A program made the translations under genes and the position numbers. The notes under the pieces were generated by a model. That model ran no database searches. It was not told the origin of the DNA and worked only from the letters and a program-made list of their open reading frames with translations. This document shows positions 8,248-18,139 of a DNA stretch of 64,000 nt, in pieces. This DNA is from Variovorax sp. PBS-H4 (GTDB lineage: Bacteria > Pseudomonadota > Gammaproteobacteria > Burkholderiales > Burkholderiaceae_C): assembly GCF_901827205.1 (NCBI RefSeq), contig NZ_LR594675.1, positions 2,852,001 to 2,916,000 on the forward strand. The letters run 5' to 3'. Numbering within the stretch: the stretch's first letter is position 1; every line of letters begins with the position of its first letter.

Positions 8248-9239
8248 GGGGATTCCTTGTCTGGATCTTGGAGAGGCGATTGTGTCTGCGTTTGCGTTTG
8301 CGTTTGTGCCTGCACCTGCTTGACCGCCTGCGCAGCCTCGGCCCGCAGCTCCTCGAGCGGCTGCACCGTGACCCGCACGTCCAGCGTGTGGCGTGCGCCG
8401 CCGTGCAGCACGCCGCGCATGGGCGAGACGTCGGAGTAGTCGCGGCCGACGGCCAGCGCCACGTAGTCGTCGCCAGGCTGGCGGCCGTTGGTCGGATCGA
8501 ACTCGGCCCAGTCGCCGGGCCCGTCGGCACCGGGAATGTAGACCGAGACCCAGGCGTGCGAGGCGTCGGCGCCGAGGAGCCGAGGCCGCCCTGGCGGCGG
8601 CTGGGTCAGCAGGTAGCCGCTGACGTAGCGCGCCGGCAGGCCCAGGGTGCGAAAGCACGCGATCATGATGTGCGCGAAGTCCTGGCACACGCCATGGCGC
8701 TGCGCCAGGGCCTCGAGTGCCGGCGTGCTGATCTCGGTGCTGGCGCTGTCGTAGCGAAAGTCGGCATGCATGCGCAGCGCCAGGTCCATGGCGGCGTCGA
8801 ACACCGGGCGGCCCGGCGTGAAGCTGGGCCGCGCATAGGCGGCGAAGTCGTCATGCCGCGGCACGTAGTGCGAGGGGAAGACGAATTCGGCAGCGGCGTC
8901 GAAGCGCGCGCCCTTGGCATAGCGGAAGCGCTCTCGCACCTCTTCCCACGGCAGCTCGCGGGCCGCGGCCGCCGAGAGCACGGGCGTAGAGGTCTCGACC
9001 ACGCTCTCGGCCCTCACCACCAGCTCGTCGTGGGTCGAATCCAGCGCAAAAAAGGCGCGCACATTGCCGTAGACGTCGGGCGATTCGCTGCGCTGCGCCG
9101 GCTCGGGGCTGACGGCAAGCGCGTGGCTCACCAGGCGCTGCGCCGGCGTGGTCCGCGGCTTGAGGTGCGCGAGGTGCTGCGCGGTTTCCACCGGGGGCGA
9201 ATACGCGTAGCGCGTCTCGTGGGTCACGTGCAGGAGCAT
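8244..9239 (-). CDS. Transglutaminase-like cysteine protease-fold protein
   Basis: 331 aa. An N-terminal beta domain (YSPPVETAQHLAHLKPR) precedes a transglutaminase core with a complete triad: Cys185 in GVCQDFAH, His228 in ASHAWVSV and Asp248 in EFDPTN. There is no signal peptide. The C-terminus ends in a QTQTQT tract from a GCAAAC hexamer repeat. It follows an ATP-grasp/alpha-E fusion by 9 bases and overlaps ridA by 4. Comparative studies of such neighbourhoods predict peptide ligase/peptidase systems, but the substrate is unknown. Confidence 0.85.
   Translation of the reverse strand: MLLHVTHETRYAYSPPVETAQHLAHLKPRTTPAQRLVSHALAVSPEPAQRSESPDVYGNVRAFFALDSTHDELVVRAESVVETSTPVLSAAAARELPWEEVRERFRYAKGARFDAAAEFVFPSHYVPRHDDFAAYARPSFTPGRPVFDAAMDLALRMHADFRYDSASTEISTPALEALAQRHGVCQDFAHIMIACFRTLGLPARYVSGYLLTQPPPGRPRLLGADASHAWVSVYIPGADGPGDWAEFDPTNGRQPGDDYVALAVGRDYSDVSPMRGVLHGGARHTLDVRVTVQPLEELRAEAAQAVKQVQAQTQTQTQTQSPLQDPDKESP
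8282..8317 (-). repeat. GCAAAC hexamer microsatellite inside the transglutaminase gene
   Basis: Three perfect copies (8288-8305) flanked by degenerate ones encode alternating Gln-Thr near the protein's C-terminus. The unit is six bases, so slippage would change length without shifting frame. The same hexamer occurs in the same codon phase at the end of the ATP-grasp gene at 18140-19666. Confidence 0.8.
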
Positions 9240-9248
9240 GGCCAGGCC

Positions 9249-11948
9249 CTACGCCCCGACGGAGCGCAGCGATTCGAAAGTGAGGGTGAAGTAGCGGATG
9301 CCGATCGCATCCGACACATGGTAGGCGGCGGTCTCGCAGGTCTCGAGCAGTTGCATCAGCGCGCCGTAGTCCTCATCGGGCCCGGGCTGGCACAGGAGCT
9401 CGAGGGTCCAGGTGGCAGGGTCGGGCAGCTCGTGCGAAAGCGCCGTGAGCTTGCCCGGCGCGCTGCCCGCGAGCCGCGCAATGCGCCCGCGCAGCGTCTG
9501 GGTGACCCAGGCCAGCGAGCGCGGGTTGTCGCCGTCGAGCACCAGCAAGTCGACCAGGGGCGCGACGTCGCGCCGCTGCTGGTAGCGCGCGTGGAAGGTG
9601 ATGGTGCTGTCGAACAGGGCGACCATGGCTTCGAAGCCGCTCACGTCGTGCACCGAGCCGATCTCGAAGCCGGCCGCCAGCGCGCTCGACAGGAAAGCCA
9701 GGCGCTCGATGTGGCGGCCGATGGAGAGCAGGCGCCAGGCGTCGTCGCGCGTCATGCGGTCGGTCTGGGCACCGGTCATCGCGGCCAGTGCGGCGCTGGT
9801 CGACTCGAGCATGCGCAGCGCCGCGGCACTGGCGTGGCCGCCTTCCACGCGCTCGCCGGCCTGCTCGGCGCTGCGGCGCATGAATTCGCCCTCGGCGCGC
9901 ACGATCTGGTTCCAGTGGTCCGGCGACAGCCGTTCGCGCACCGCAGCCGCAGCCTGGCGCACGCAGCGCAGGCTGTAGCCGACGCTGCCGCCCTCGTCGA
10001 TGTCGGCCAGCTCGGCGATCAGCGAGCGCTCGAACACGCGCCGCGAGCGCGGCAGGCTGGGCACGTCGCGCGGTACCAGCGCGTTGCGCAGCGCCATGTC
10101 GTGCAGCCACGCCAGCAGCGCAGGCGAGGAGGGGTCTTCGCCGCTGAGCAGGTCGAGCGTGAGCCGCGCCAGGCGCACGGCGTTCTCGGCGCGCTCGGTA
10201 TAGCGGCCCAGCCAGTACATGTTCTCGGCCGCGCGGCTGGTGACCGGCGCACGGTGGCGCGCGAGCGAAGCGGGCGTGGCGTGCACCTGCAGCCGGGTGG
10301 TGCGGTCGACCTCGCCGTGCGTCTGCACCCACACGTCGGCGCTGCTGCCACCGCGCTGCATCGAGGCGATCTGCGCGTCGGCCCCGGCCAGCCGCGCCAG
10401 GCCGCCGGGCAACACGCGCCAGGACTGCGGGCCCACGCAGACGACAAACACGCGCAGCAGCACCGAGCGCGGCGCGATGTGTCCGGCGCCGAGGTCCTGG
10501 GCCCAGGTCGGCATCTGCGAAGTCGGCAGGTAGTTCTGCACGGTGTATTCGTCGCCTGCGCGCACGATGCGGCCTGCCCATTCGTCGAGCTCGCGCCGGC
10601 TCAAGCGGCTGCCGAGCTGGGTCTCGAAGCCGGCATGCCCCTCTTCGCCGGCGTAGGTGGGCTTGATGGCGCAGCCGGCCAGCTGCGGCAGCACCGCCTC
10701 CATCGCGGCGCGCTCGCCGCACCACCAGGTGGGCAGCGCCGGCAGGAGGAGCTTCTCGCCGAGCAGGCGACGCGACAGTGCGGGCAGAAAGCCCAGCAGC
10801 GCGGGAGATTCAAGGAAGGCGGAGCCCGGCGTGTTGGCCAGCAGCACGTTGCCGGCGCGTATCGCCTGCAGCAGGCCGGGAACGCCAAGCGTCGAGTCGG
10901 CCCGCAGCTCCAGCGGATCGAGGAACTGGTCGTCGAGCCGCTTGATGAGCCCGTGGACCGGCCGCAGGCCCTGCAAGGTCTTGAGGTAGAGCCGCTGGTC
11001 GCGCACCGTGAGGTCGTTGCCCTCGACCAGCGTGATGCCGAGGTAGCGGGCGATGTAGGCGTGCTCGAAGTAGGTCTCGTTGTAGGGCCCGGGCGTCAGC
11101 AGCGCGATGTGCGGCGGCTGGCCGGCCGGGCACATGCTCTGGAGGCCTTCCATCATCGCGTTATAGGTGGCAGCCAGGCGCTGCACGTTCAGTGCTTCGA
11201 AGGCCTGCGGAAACTGGCGCGCAATGGCCAGGCGGTTCTCCAGCAGGTAGCCGAGACCGGAAGGAGCCTGCGTGCGCTGCGACACCACCCACCAATTGCC
11301 GTCGGGACCGCGGGCGAGGTCGAGGGCGGCGATGCGCAGCCAGGTGTCGCCGGGCGGGCGCACGCCATGCATCGCGCGCAGGTAGCCCGGATTGCCCTGC
11401 ACCAGGGCGGGCGGCAGCAGGCCTTCGGCCAGCAGTTGCTGCGGCCCGTAGACGTCGGCCAGGATGCGGTCGAGCAGGCGCACGCGCTGCAGCGCGCCGG
11501 CCTCGATTGCGGCCCAGCTCTCGGGCGGGACGATCAGCGGGAAGAGATCGAGCGACCAGGGCCGCTGCGGGCCGCCGGTATCGGCATACACGTTGTAGGT
11601 GACGCCGTTGTCGCGAATCTGGCGCTCCAGGCTGACGGCGCGCCGGGGCAGGTCGCGGAAGCCCTCGGTGCCGAGCTGCTCGAAGAAGTCGGCCCAGTGC
11701 GGCGCCAGCGGGCTGCGCTCGCCGGCCGCGGGCTCGGGCAGCGCTGCCGGGCGTGGGGACGAGGCGTCATGCAGCGGCGCCGGCTGCGAGGGCACGCCGA
11801 GCCGCGGCGCGCCGGCGGGCGCAGGGGTGGAGAGGCCGCGCAGCTCGTCGAAGTGCCCCGGCGCGGCTGGCGGCGCGAGCGATGACGCCAGTTCGGCTGG
11901 TGATTCCAGCGCCTGTGCGTCGAAGAGGGATTCGTTCAAGGGGTCCAC
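9249..11948 (-). CDS. Circularly permuted ATP-grasp / alpha-E domain fusion protein
   Basis: 899 aa from a GTG start (VDPLNESLF). A Pro/Ala-rich N-terminal ~90 residues precede a circularly permuted ATP-grasp domain to about residue 560 (YNVYADTGG, APSGLGYLLENR, LTPGPYNETYFEHAY, VEGNDLTVRD, KPTYAGEEGHAG). An alpha-E helical domain then starts near residue 573 (ENMYWLGRYTERAENAVRLAR) and runs to the end. These two domains are separate adjacent genes at 18140-20641, so this is a natural fusion. The ATP-grasp is predicted to form an amide or peptide bond with ATP; the role of alpha-E is unknown. Neighbours on both sides are transglutaminases. Confidence 0.85.
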   Translation of the reverse strand: MDPLNESLFDAQALESPAELASSLAPPAAPGHFDELRGLSTPAPAGAPRLGVPSQPAPLHDASSPRPAALPEPAAGERSPLAPHWADFFEQLGTEGFRDLPRRAVSLERQIRDNGVTYNVYADTGGPQRPWSLDLFPLIVPPESWAAIEAGALQRVRLLDRILADVYGPQQLLAEGLLPPALVQGNPGYLRAMHGVRPPGDTWLRIAALDLARGPDGNWWVVSQRTQAPSGLGYLLENRLAIARQFPQAFEALNVQRLAATYNAMMEGLQSMCPAGQPPHIALLTPGPYNETYFEHAYIARYLGITLVEGNDLTVRDQRLYLKTLQGLRPVHGLIKRLDDQFLDPLELRADSTLGVPGLLQAIRAGNVLLANTPGSAFLESPALLGFLPALSRRLLGEKLLLPALPTWWCGERAAMEAVLPQLAGCAIKPTYAGEEGHAGFETQLGSRLSRRELDEWAGRIVRAGDEYTVQNYLPTSQMPTWAQDLGAGHIAPRSVLLRVFVVCVGPQSWRVLPGGLARLAGADAQIASMQRGGSSADVWVQTHGEVDRTTRLQVHATPASLARHRAPVTSRAAENMYWLGRYTERAENAVRLARLTLDLLSGEDPSSPALLAWLHDMALRNALVPRDVPSLPRSRRVFERSLIAELADIDEGGSVGYSLRCVRQAAAAVRERLSPDHWNQIVRAEGEFMRRSAEQAGERVEGGHASAAALRMLESTSAALAAMTGAQTDRMTRDDAWRLLSIGRHIERLAFLSSALAAGFEIGSVHDVSGFEAMVALFDSTITFHARYQQRRDVAPLVDLLVLDGDNPRSLAWVTQTLRGRIARLAGSAPGKLTALSHELPDPATWTLELLCQPGPDEDYGALMQLLETCETAAYHVSDAIGIRYFTLTFESLRSVGA

Positions 11949-11994
11949 GGTGCGCTGATTGTCACACCGGGGGCGCGGGAAGCGGAGGCCCGCG

Positions 11995-14900
11995 TCAGCC
12001 CCTGCGCAGATCCAGCGTGAACGGGAATTCGCGGCTGCCCGCGATTTCGATATTGGCCGGCGGCGTGCGCAGCACCCCCGGCGAATGACCCATGCGCGAG
12101 AAGCGCGACAGGCGCCGGCTCTCGGCCTCGTAGGCATTGACCGGGAAGGTCTCGTAGTTGCGGCCGCCCGGGTGGGAGACGAAGTATTGGCAGCCGCCGA
12201 GCGAGCGCTTCATCCAGGTGTCGGCAATATCGAAGGTCAGCGGCGCATGCACGCCGATGCTGGGGTGCAGCGCCGAGGGCGGGTTCCAGGCCTTGTAGCG
12301 CACGCCGGCGACGAACTCGCCGGCCGTGCCGGTGGGCTGCAGCGGCAACGCCTGGCCATTGACGGTAATGGCGTAGCGGCTTTCGTTGAGCCCGGTCACG
12401 CGCACCTCGATGCGTTCCAGCGAGGAATCCACGTAGCGCACCGTGCCGCCGGCCGAACCTTCCTCGCCCATCACGTGCCAGGGTTCGAGCGCATTGCGCA
12501 GCGAAAGCTCCACGCCCATGGCCTGGACCTGGCCGACCAGCGGGAAGCGGAACTCGAAGTGCGGCGCGAACCACGCCGCATCGAAGGCAAAGCCGGCCTG
12601 GCGCATTTCGCTGATGACGTCGTCGAAGTCCATGCGGACGAAGGTGGACAGCAGGAAGCGGTCATGCAGCTCGGTGCCCCAGCGTGTCACGGGCGCGCGA
12701 TAGGGCGCATCCCAGAAGCGCGCGACCAGGGCGCGCAACAGCAGCTGCTGCGCGATGCTCATGCGCGCATGCGGCGGCATTTCGAAGGCACGCAGCTCCA
12801 GCAGGCCGAGGCGGCCGGTCGCGGAGTCGGGCGAGTACAGCTTGTCGATGCAGAACTCGCTGCGATGCGTGTTGCCGGTGACGTCGACCAGGATGTTGCG
12901 CAGCGTGCGGTCGACCAGCCACGGCGGCATGTCCTCGCCATACACCTCGCGGCTGCGGGCGATCTGCGCCAGGGCGATCTCGAGCTCGTAGACCTGGTCG
13001 TTGCGCGCCTCGTCCACGCGCGGTGCCTGGCTCGTCGGGCCGATGAACATGCCCGAGAACAGGTAGCTGAGCGACGGGTGGTTGTGCCAGTACAGCAAGA
13101 GGCTGGCGAGCAGCTCGGGCCGGCGCAGGAAGGGGCTGTCGGCGGGCGTGGCGCCGCCCAGCACGAAGTGGTTGCCGCCGCCGGTGCCGGTGTGGCGGCC
13201 GTCGGTCATGAACTTCTCGGCCGAAAGGCGGGTCTGGAAGGCCGCACCGTAGAGGAACTCGGTGTGGGCCACCAGCTCGCGCCAGTTGTGGGCCGGATGG
13301 ATGTTGACCTCGATCACGCCGGGGTCGGGCGTGACCTGCAGCAGCTTGAGCCGCGGGTCGCGCGGCGGAGGGTAGCCTTCGATCACCACCCGCAGGTCCA
13401 GCTCGCCCGCCGTGGCCTCGACTGCGGCGAGCAGGTCGAGGTAGTCCTCCAGCCGCGCTAGCGGCGGCATGAAGACGTAGAGCACGCCCGACGCGGTGCC
13501 GACCTTCTCGCCCGCCGGCCCGTTGGCGCGGCGCGGGTCGCGCACCTCCACGCACAGCGCGGTGCGCGTGACCCAGTCGGCAGACTCGCCGCGCCGCGGA
13601 TGGCGCACGGCGCTTGGCTCCGCTGCGACCTGGGCCCGCGCCGCCGTCGCGTTGCCGTGCGCGGCCTGGAAGCGAAGCGCGGCCGGGGACTGCTGCGGCG
13701 TGCCGAAGTCGTGGGGCACCTCGGCGAGATCCGGCGCGCCGCGGAGGGCGCCGTCATAACGCGCGCGGAAGAGGGCCGAAGCCGGCAATGGCGCGCGCGG
13801 GGCATTGGGGTCGCGCTCGATGAGGTAAGGGTAGTCGCCCTTGCTGGCCCAGGGTTGCGAATCCAGCGGAAGGCGATAGCCCATTGGCGAATCGCCGGGG
13901 ATCAGGTACAGCCGGTCGTCGCGCAGGAACCAGGGGCCGGTCTTCCATGCCGGGCCGGCGAGCGCGGGCGCGTCGGTCTCCGCATTGGCGGCTTCGATGG
14001 GCAGGACGTAGCCGACGACGGCATCGAGCTTCTGCGTGAACACGCGGCGCAGGCGCACGCGCTCCATCTCGTCGTCGAGCTTGGAGTCGAAGGGATCGAC
14101 ATTCACGGGCAGGCGGCGCTCGCGCCATAGGTAGTAGAAGAGGTCCTCGTGGCCGGGCTGCACGAAGCGGTCGGTCAGCCCCAGCTTGCGCGCGAGTGCG
14201 CGGGTGAAGCGCTGCGCATCCTCGCTGGTGTAGTGGGTGGGGTGGCGCTCGTCGGCGAAGAGCTCGGGCCGGTGCCATACGGCCTGCCCGTCGGTGCGCC
14301 AGAAGATGGAAAGCGCCCAGCGTGGCAACTGCTCGCCCGGGTACCACTTGCCCTGGCCGAAATGCAGGAAGCCGCCCTGGCCGTATTCGTCGCGCAGGCG
14401 GTGCACGAGCTCGGTCGCGTAGCCGCGCTTGGTGGGACCGAGCGCATCGGTGTTCCATTCGGCCGCGTCGCGGTCGGACGTGGCAACGAAGGTAGGCTCG
14501 CCACCCATGGTGAGCCGCACGTCGCCGGCTGCAAGGCGCGCATCCACCGCCTCGCCCAAGGCCAGCACCTCGGCCCACTGGTCCTCCGTGTAGGGCTTGG
14601 TCACGCGCGGCGATTCATGGATGCGCGTGACCTTCATCTCGTGGCCGAATTCCACCTCGGCATCATCGACCACGCCTTCGATCGGCGCCGCGCTGGACGG
14701 GGTGGGTGTGCAGGCCAGCGGAATATGGCCTTCGCCTGCCATCAGGCCGGAGGTGGCATCGAGCCCGATCCAGCCGGCGCCGGGCAGGTAGACCTCGCAC
14801 CACGCGTGCAGGTCGGTGAAGTCGACCGTGGTGCCGCTCGGGCCATCGAGCGCCTTCACATCGGGCGTGAGCTGGATGAGGTAGCCGGAGACGAAGCGCG

Positions 14901-15492
14901 CCGCCAGGCCGCAGTGGCGAAGAAGTTGGACCAGCAGCCACCCCGAGTCGCGACAGGAACCGGAGCCATTCGCCAGCGTCTCCTCGGGCGTCTGCACGCC
15001 GGGCTCCATGCGAATGAGGTAATTGACGTCCTGCTGCACTTGCTGGTTCAGGCCGACCAGGAAATCGATGGTGCGCTGCGTCTTGCGATCGACCTTTTCG
15101 AGGTAGGCCGCCACCAGCGGGGTGGCGGGATCGGCCACCAGATAAGGGGCGAGCTCCTGGGCCTGTGATTCGGTGTACTTGAAGGGAAAGTTTTCCGCCT
15201 GCGGCTCGAGGAAGAAGTCGAAGGGGTTGTAGACGGCCATTTCGACCACCAGGTCGACCGTGACCTTGAACTCGCGCGTCTTTTCCGGGAATACCAGCCG
15301 CGCGAGGTAGTTCGCGAAGGGATCTTGCTGCCAGTTGATGAAGTGCTGCTCGGGTTCGACGCGCAGCGAATAGGAGATCACCGTGCTGCGGCAATGCGGC
15401 GCCGGCCGCAGGCGCACCAGCTGGGGCCCCAGTTGCACCGGACGGTCGTACTTGTAGTGGGTGACGTGGTGAAGTGCAGCGTGGATGGACAT
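11995..15492 (-). CDS. Large transglutaminase / DUF2126 protein
   Basis: 1165 aa. The N-terminal ~290 residues are a transglutaminase with its triad: Cys180 in GSGSCRDS, His229 in DLHAWCEV and Asp245 in GLDATSG. The remaining ~850 residues match the DUF2126 region that accompanies this type, with motifs such as LTMGGEPTFV, FLHFGQGKWYPGE and TGTGGGNHFVLGG. The last resembles a nucleotide or metal-binding core, but no function is established. The start MSIHAALHHVTHYKYDRP is standard. The ATP-grasp/alpha-E fusion follows after a gap of about 46 bases, completing a three-gene operon that reads on into the smaller transglutaminase and ridA. Confidence 0.85.
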   Translation of the reverse strand: MSIHAALHHVTHYKYDRPVQLGPQLVRLRPAPHCRSTVISYSLRVEPEQHFINWQQDPFANYLARLVFPEKTREFKVTVDLVVEMAVYNPFDFFLEPQAENFPFKYTESQAQELAPYLVADPATPLVAAYLEKVDRKTQRTIDFLVGLNQQVQQDVNYLIRMEPGVQTPEETLANGSGSCRDSGWLLVQLLRHCGLAARFVSGYLIQLTPDVKALDGPSGTTVDFTDLHAWCEVYLPGAGWIGLDATSGLMAGEGHIPLACTPTPSSAAPIEGVVDDAEVEFGHEMKVTRIHESPRVTKPYTEDQWAEVLALGEAVDARLAAGDVRLTMGGEPTFVATSDRDAAEWNTDALGPTKRGYATELVHRLRDEYGQGGFLHFGQGKWYPGEQLPRWALSIFWRTDGQAVWHRPELFADERHPTHYTSEDAQRFTRALARKLGLTDRFVQPGHEDLFYYLWRERRLPVNVDPFDSKLDDEMERVRLRRVFTQKLDAVVGYVLPIEAANAETDAPALAGPAWKTGPWFLRDDRLYLIPGDSPMGYRLPLDSQPWASKGDYPYLIERDPNAPRAPLPASALFRARYDGALRGAPDLAEVPHDFGTPQQSPAALRFQAAHGNATAARAQVAAEPSAVRHPRRGESADWVTRTALCVEVRDPRRANGPAGEKVGTASGVLYVFMPPLARLEDYLDLLAAVEATAGELDLRVVIEGYPPPRDPRLKLLQVTPDPGVIEVNIHPAHNWRELVAHTEFLYGAAFQTRLSAEKFMTDGRHTGTGGGNHFVLGGATPADSPFLRRPELLASLLLYWHNHPSLSYLFSGMFIGPTSQAPRVDEARNDQVYELEIALAQIARSREVYGEDMPPWLVDRTLRNILVDVTGNTHRSEFCIDKLYSPDSATGRLGLLELRAFEMPPHARMSIAQQLLLRALVARFWDAPYRAPVTRWGTELHDRFLLSTFVRMDFDDVISEMRQAGFAFDAAWFAPHFEFRFPLVGQVQAMGVELSLRNALEPWHVMGEEGSAGGTVRYVDSSLERIEVRVTGLNESRYAITVNGQALPLQPTGTAGEFVAGVRYKAWNPPSALHPSIGVHAPLTFDIADTWMKRSLGGCQYFVSHPGGRNYETFPVNAYEAESRRLSRFSRMGHSPGVLRTPPANIEIAGSREFPFTLDLRRG

Positions 15493-15586
15493 TTTTTTTC
15501 GATGGCGTCGAAGGCCCCTGAACGAGGACGCATACTAGCTGACACGCATAGCAATTAGCGCGCCACAGAGCGCAGCAAGGGAGGGA

Positions 15587-18052
15587 TTGCAGCATGTCAC
15601 CCGTGAGTGTTTCGTGACGGCCGACACGCAGGGCCGCGGCCTGGGCTTCTTCGCACTCATGGGCGGCTCGGTGCTGGGCGCGGCACTGCAGCTTCAGCAA
15701 TCGGCATTGTGGGAGCGCACCGCGTATGCCGGGCTGCTGCTGGCTGCTGCGGTGGGCTGGCTGGTGCTGCACCGCGCGCGATGGTGGTTGTTCCCGCGCC
15801 TGCTGCTGCCTGCGCTGCTCCTGGCCGGCGCGATGGCCGGGGCCGGGCTTGCGGGCTGGCGTGCCTGCTCGCATGCCGGTGACGCACTCGACCCCGCGCT
15901 CGAAGGCGCAGATGTCGAGGTGCTGGGCGTGGTCTCGCAGATGCCGCAACAAGGCGATGGCGCAGTGCGCTTTCTCTTCGATGTCGAGGGCGCCCGCTGG
16001 GCAGCCGATGCCAGGCGCAGCCTGCCGCGTGCACCAAGGCGCGTCGCGCTGGGGTGGTACGCCGACAGCACCCGCCTTTGGGGGCGCGCGCCCGAGGCAT
16101 CTTCACGCACCGAAGCCGCCGCGCCGCCGGGCACCGTGCACGCGGGCGAGCGCTGGCGAATGACGGTACGGCTGAAGGCGCCGCACGGCACCCTCAACCC
16201 GTATGGCTTTGACCAGGAACTGCGGCTCTGGGAACAGGGCGTGCAAGCGAGTGGCTACGTGCGCACGGGCGCGCATGATGCTCGGCCGCAGCCGCAGGGC
16301 CAGACCTGGCGCCACCCGGTCGAGCGTGCGCGCGAGGCCGTGCGCGACGCGGTCTTCGAGCGCGTGGCCGAGCGGCGCGCGGCCGGTGTGATCGCGGCGC
16401 TGGTCACCGGCGACCAGAACGCGATCGAACGTGCCGACTGGGACGTGTTCCGCGCCACCGGTGTTGCGCACCTGATGTCGATCTCGGGCCTGCACATCAC
16501 GATGTTCGCCTGGCTTGCCGCATGGGCGGTGGGAGCGGGCTGGCGGCGCAGCGTCCGGCTGATGCTCCGCGTGCCTGCCCCGCATGCAGCCTTGGTGGGC
16601 GGCGTGATGCTGGCGGCGCTGTATGCACTTTTCAGCGGCTGGGGGTTGCCCTCGCAGCGCACGGTGTGGATGCTCGCCACGGTCGCGCTGTTGCGCCTTT
16701 CCGGGCGGCAGTGGCCCTGGCCCTTCGTCTGGCTGCTCACGTGCGCGGTGGTCGTCGCCGTCGATCCCTGGGCGCTGACGCAGGCCGGCTTCTGGCTCAG
16801 CTTCGTGGCGGTCGGCGTGCTGTTCGCCACCGGTCCTCCCGATGAAGGCGGCACAGGCATCGCGGCGCGCCTGGCGCACATGGCGCGCGAGCAATGGGCG
16901 GTGACGCTGGCATTGACGCCGCTCAGCCTGTTGCTGTTCCAGCAGGTTTCGAGCGTCGGCCTGCTGGCCAACGCCATCGCCATTCCGTGGGTCACGCTGG
17001 TGCTCACGCCGCTCGCCATGCTCGGCGTGTTGCTGCCGCCGCTGTGGGACCTGGCGGCGCGGGCGGTGCAACTTCTGGCGCTGGTGTTGCAGTGGTTGGC
17101 CCAATGGCCCCTGGCGACCCTGTCGGCTCCGGCGCCGGCGCTCTGGGCCAGCGTTGCCGGCGTGGCCGGCGGGGTGCTGCTGGTCATGCGCCTGCCGTGG
17201 GCGTTCCGGGTCCAGGGGCTGCCGTTGCTGTTGCCGGCGCTGCTCTGGCAGGCGCCGCGCCCGCCGGCCGGCGAGTTCGAGCTGCTGGCCGCCGACATCG
17301 GGCAGGGCAACGCAGTGCTGGTGCGCACCGCGACCCACAGCCTGCTGTACGACACGGGCCCGCGCTACAGCCTGGAAAGCGATGCCGGCCATCGCGTGCT
17401 GGTGCCGCTGCTGCGCGCGCTGGGCGAGCGGCTCGACACGCTCGTCCTGAGCCACCGCGACAGCGACCACACCGGCGGCGCGCCCGCGGTGCTGGCGATG
17501 CAACCGGGCGCCGAGCTGCGCAGCTCGATCGAGGCCGGGCATCCGCTCGAGCAACTGCGCCCGGTGCAGCGCTGCGCGGCCGGCCAGGCCTGGACCTGGG
17601 ACGGTGTGCGCTTCGAGATCCTGCATCCCCAACAGGCCGACTATGCCGGCTTCACCAAGCCCAACGCGGTCTCCTGCGTGCTGCGCATCGGCAACGGGCG
17701 GGCCACCGCGCTGCTGGCCGGAGACATCGAGCGCCTGCAGGAAGCCGCGTTGACGGCGCGTACGCCGGACCTTCGCGCCGATGTGCTGCTGGCGCCGCAC
17801 CATGGCAGCAAGACCTCGTCGAGCCCCGCGCTGCTCGAGGCCGTGCGGCCGCGCATCGCGCTGGTCCAGGCCGGCTACCGAAATCGCTTCGGGCACCCGG
17901 CCGCGGAGGTGACGGCGCGCTATGCGGCGCGCGGCATCGCCCTCGTCGACTCCGCGCATTGCGGTGCGGCCGGCTGGTCCAGCATGCATCCTGCGGCCGT
18001 GCGCTGCGAACGGCAGGAAGCGCAGCGCTACTGGCACCACAGGCCGCCGTGA
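15587..18052 (+). CDS. comEC: ComEC/Rec2-type DNA internalisation channel protein
   Basis: 821 aa from a TTG at 15587, or 812 aa from a GTG at 15614; neither start is well supported, although AGGGAGGGA lies just before the TTG. An N-terminal membrane/OB region is followed by the competence domain (HLMSISGLHITMF, polytopic to about residue 560) and a C-terminal metallo-beta-lactamase-like domain with SHRDSDHTGG and LAPHHGSKTSSS. ComEC carries one DNA strand across the inner membrane during natural transformation. It is divergent from the DUF2126 gene across a 94-base gap, so it probably has its own promoter. No other competence genes are nearby. Confidence 0.9.
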   Translation: MQHVTRECFVTADTQGRGLGFFALMGGSVLGAALQLQQSALWERTAYAGLLLAAAVGWLVLHRARWWLFPRLLLPALLLAGAMAGAGLAGWRACSHAGDALDPALEGADVEVLGVVSQMPQQGDGAVRFLFDVEGARWAADARRSLPRAPRRVALGWYADSTRLWGRAPEASSRTEAAAPPGTVHAGERWRMTVRLKAPHGTLNPYGFDQELRLWEQGVQASGYVRTGAHDARPQPQGQTWRHPVERAREAVRDAVFERVAERRAAGVIAALVTGDQNAIERADWDVFRATGVAHLMSISGLHITMFAWLAAWAVGAGWRRSVRLMLRVPAPHAALVGGVMLAALYALFSGWGLPSQRTVWMLATVALLRLSGRQWPWPFVWLLTCAVVVAVDPWALTQAGFWLSFVAVGVLFATGPPDEGGTGIAARLAHMAREQWAVTLALTPLSLLLFQQVSSVGLLANAIAIPWVTLVLTPLAMLGVLLPPLWDLAARAVQLLALVLQWLAQWPLATLSAPAPALWASVAGVAGGVLLVMRLPWAFRVQGLPLLLPALLWQAPRPPAGEFELLAADIGQGNAVLVRTATHSLLYDTGPRYSLESDAGHRVLVPLLRALGERLDTLVLSHRDSDHTGGAPAVLAMQPGAELRSSIEAGHPLEQLRPVQRCAAGQAWTWDGVRFEILHPQQADYAGFTKPNAVSCVLRIGNGRATALLAGDIERLQEAALTARTPDLRADVLLAPHHGSKTSSSPALLEAVRPRIALVQAGYRNRFGHPAAEVTARYAARGIALVDSAHCGAAGWSSMHPAAVRCERQEAQRYWHHRPP

Positions 18053-18139
18053 GTGCATGTGGGCGCCGTGTTGGGGTTAGCGTGAGCACGGCCTCTGGCC
18101 TTGAACTTGCTAAGCTATGCCCCAGGAGATCGGACGCCC

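Noticed and set aside
8268..11885. A 1205-codon open frame antisense to the ATP-grasp/alpha-E fusion and transglutaminase
   Set aside because: High-GC DNA commonly leaves the opposite strand open. The protein is Arg/Gly/His/Gln-rich low-complexity with no motifs, while the minus strand encodes clear conserved domains.
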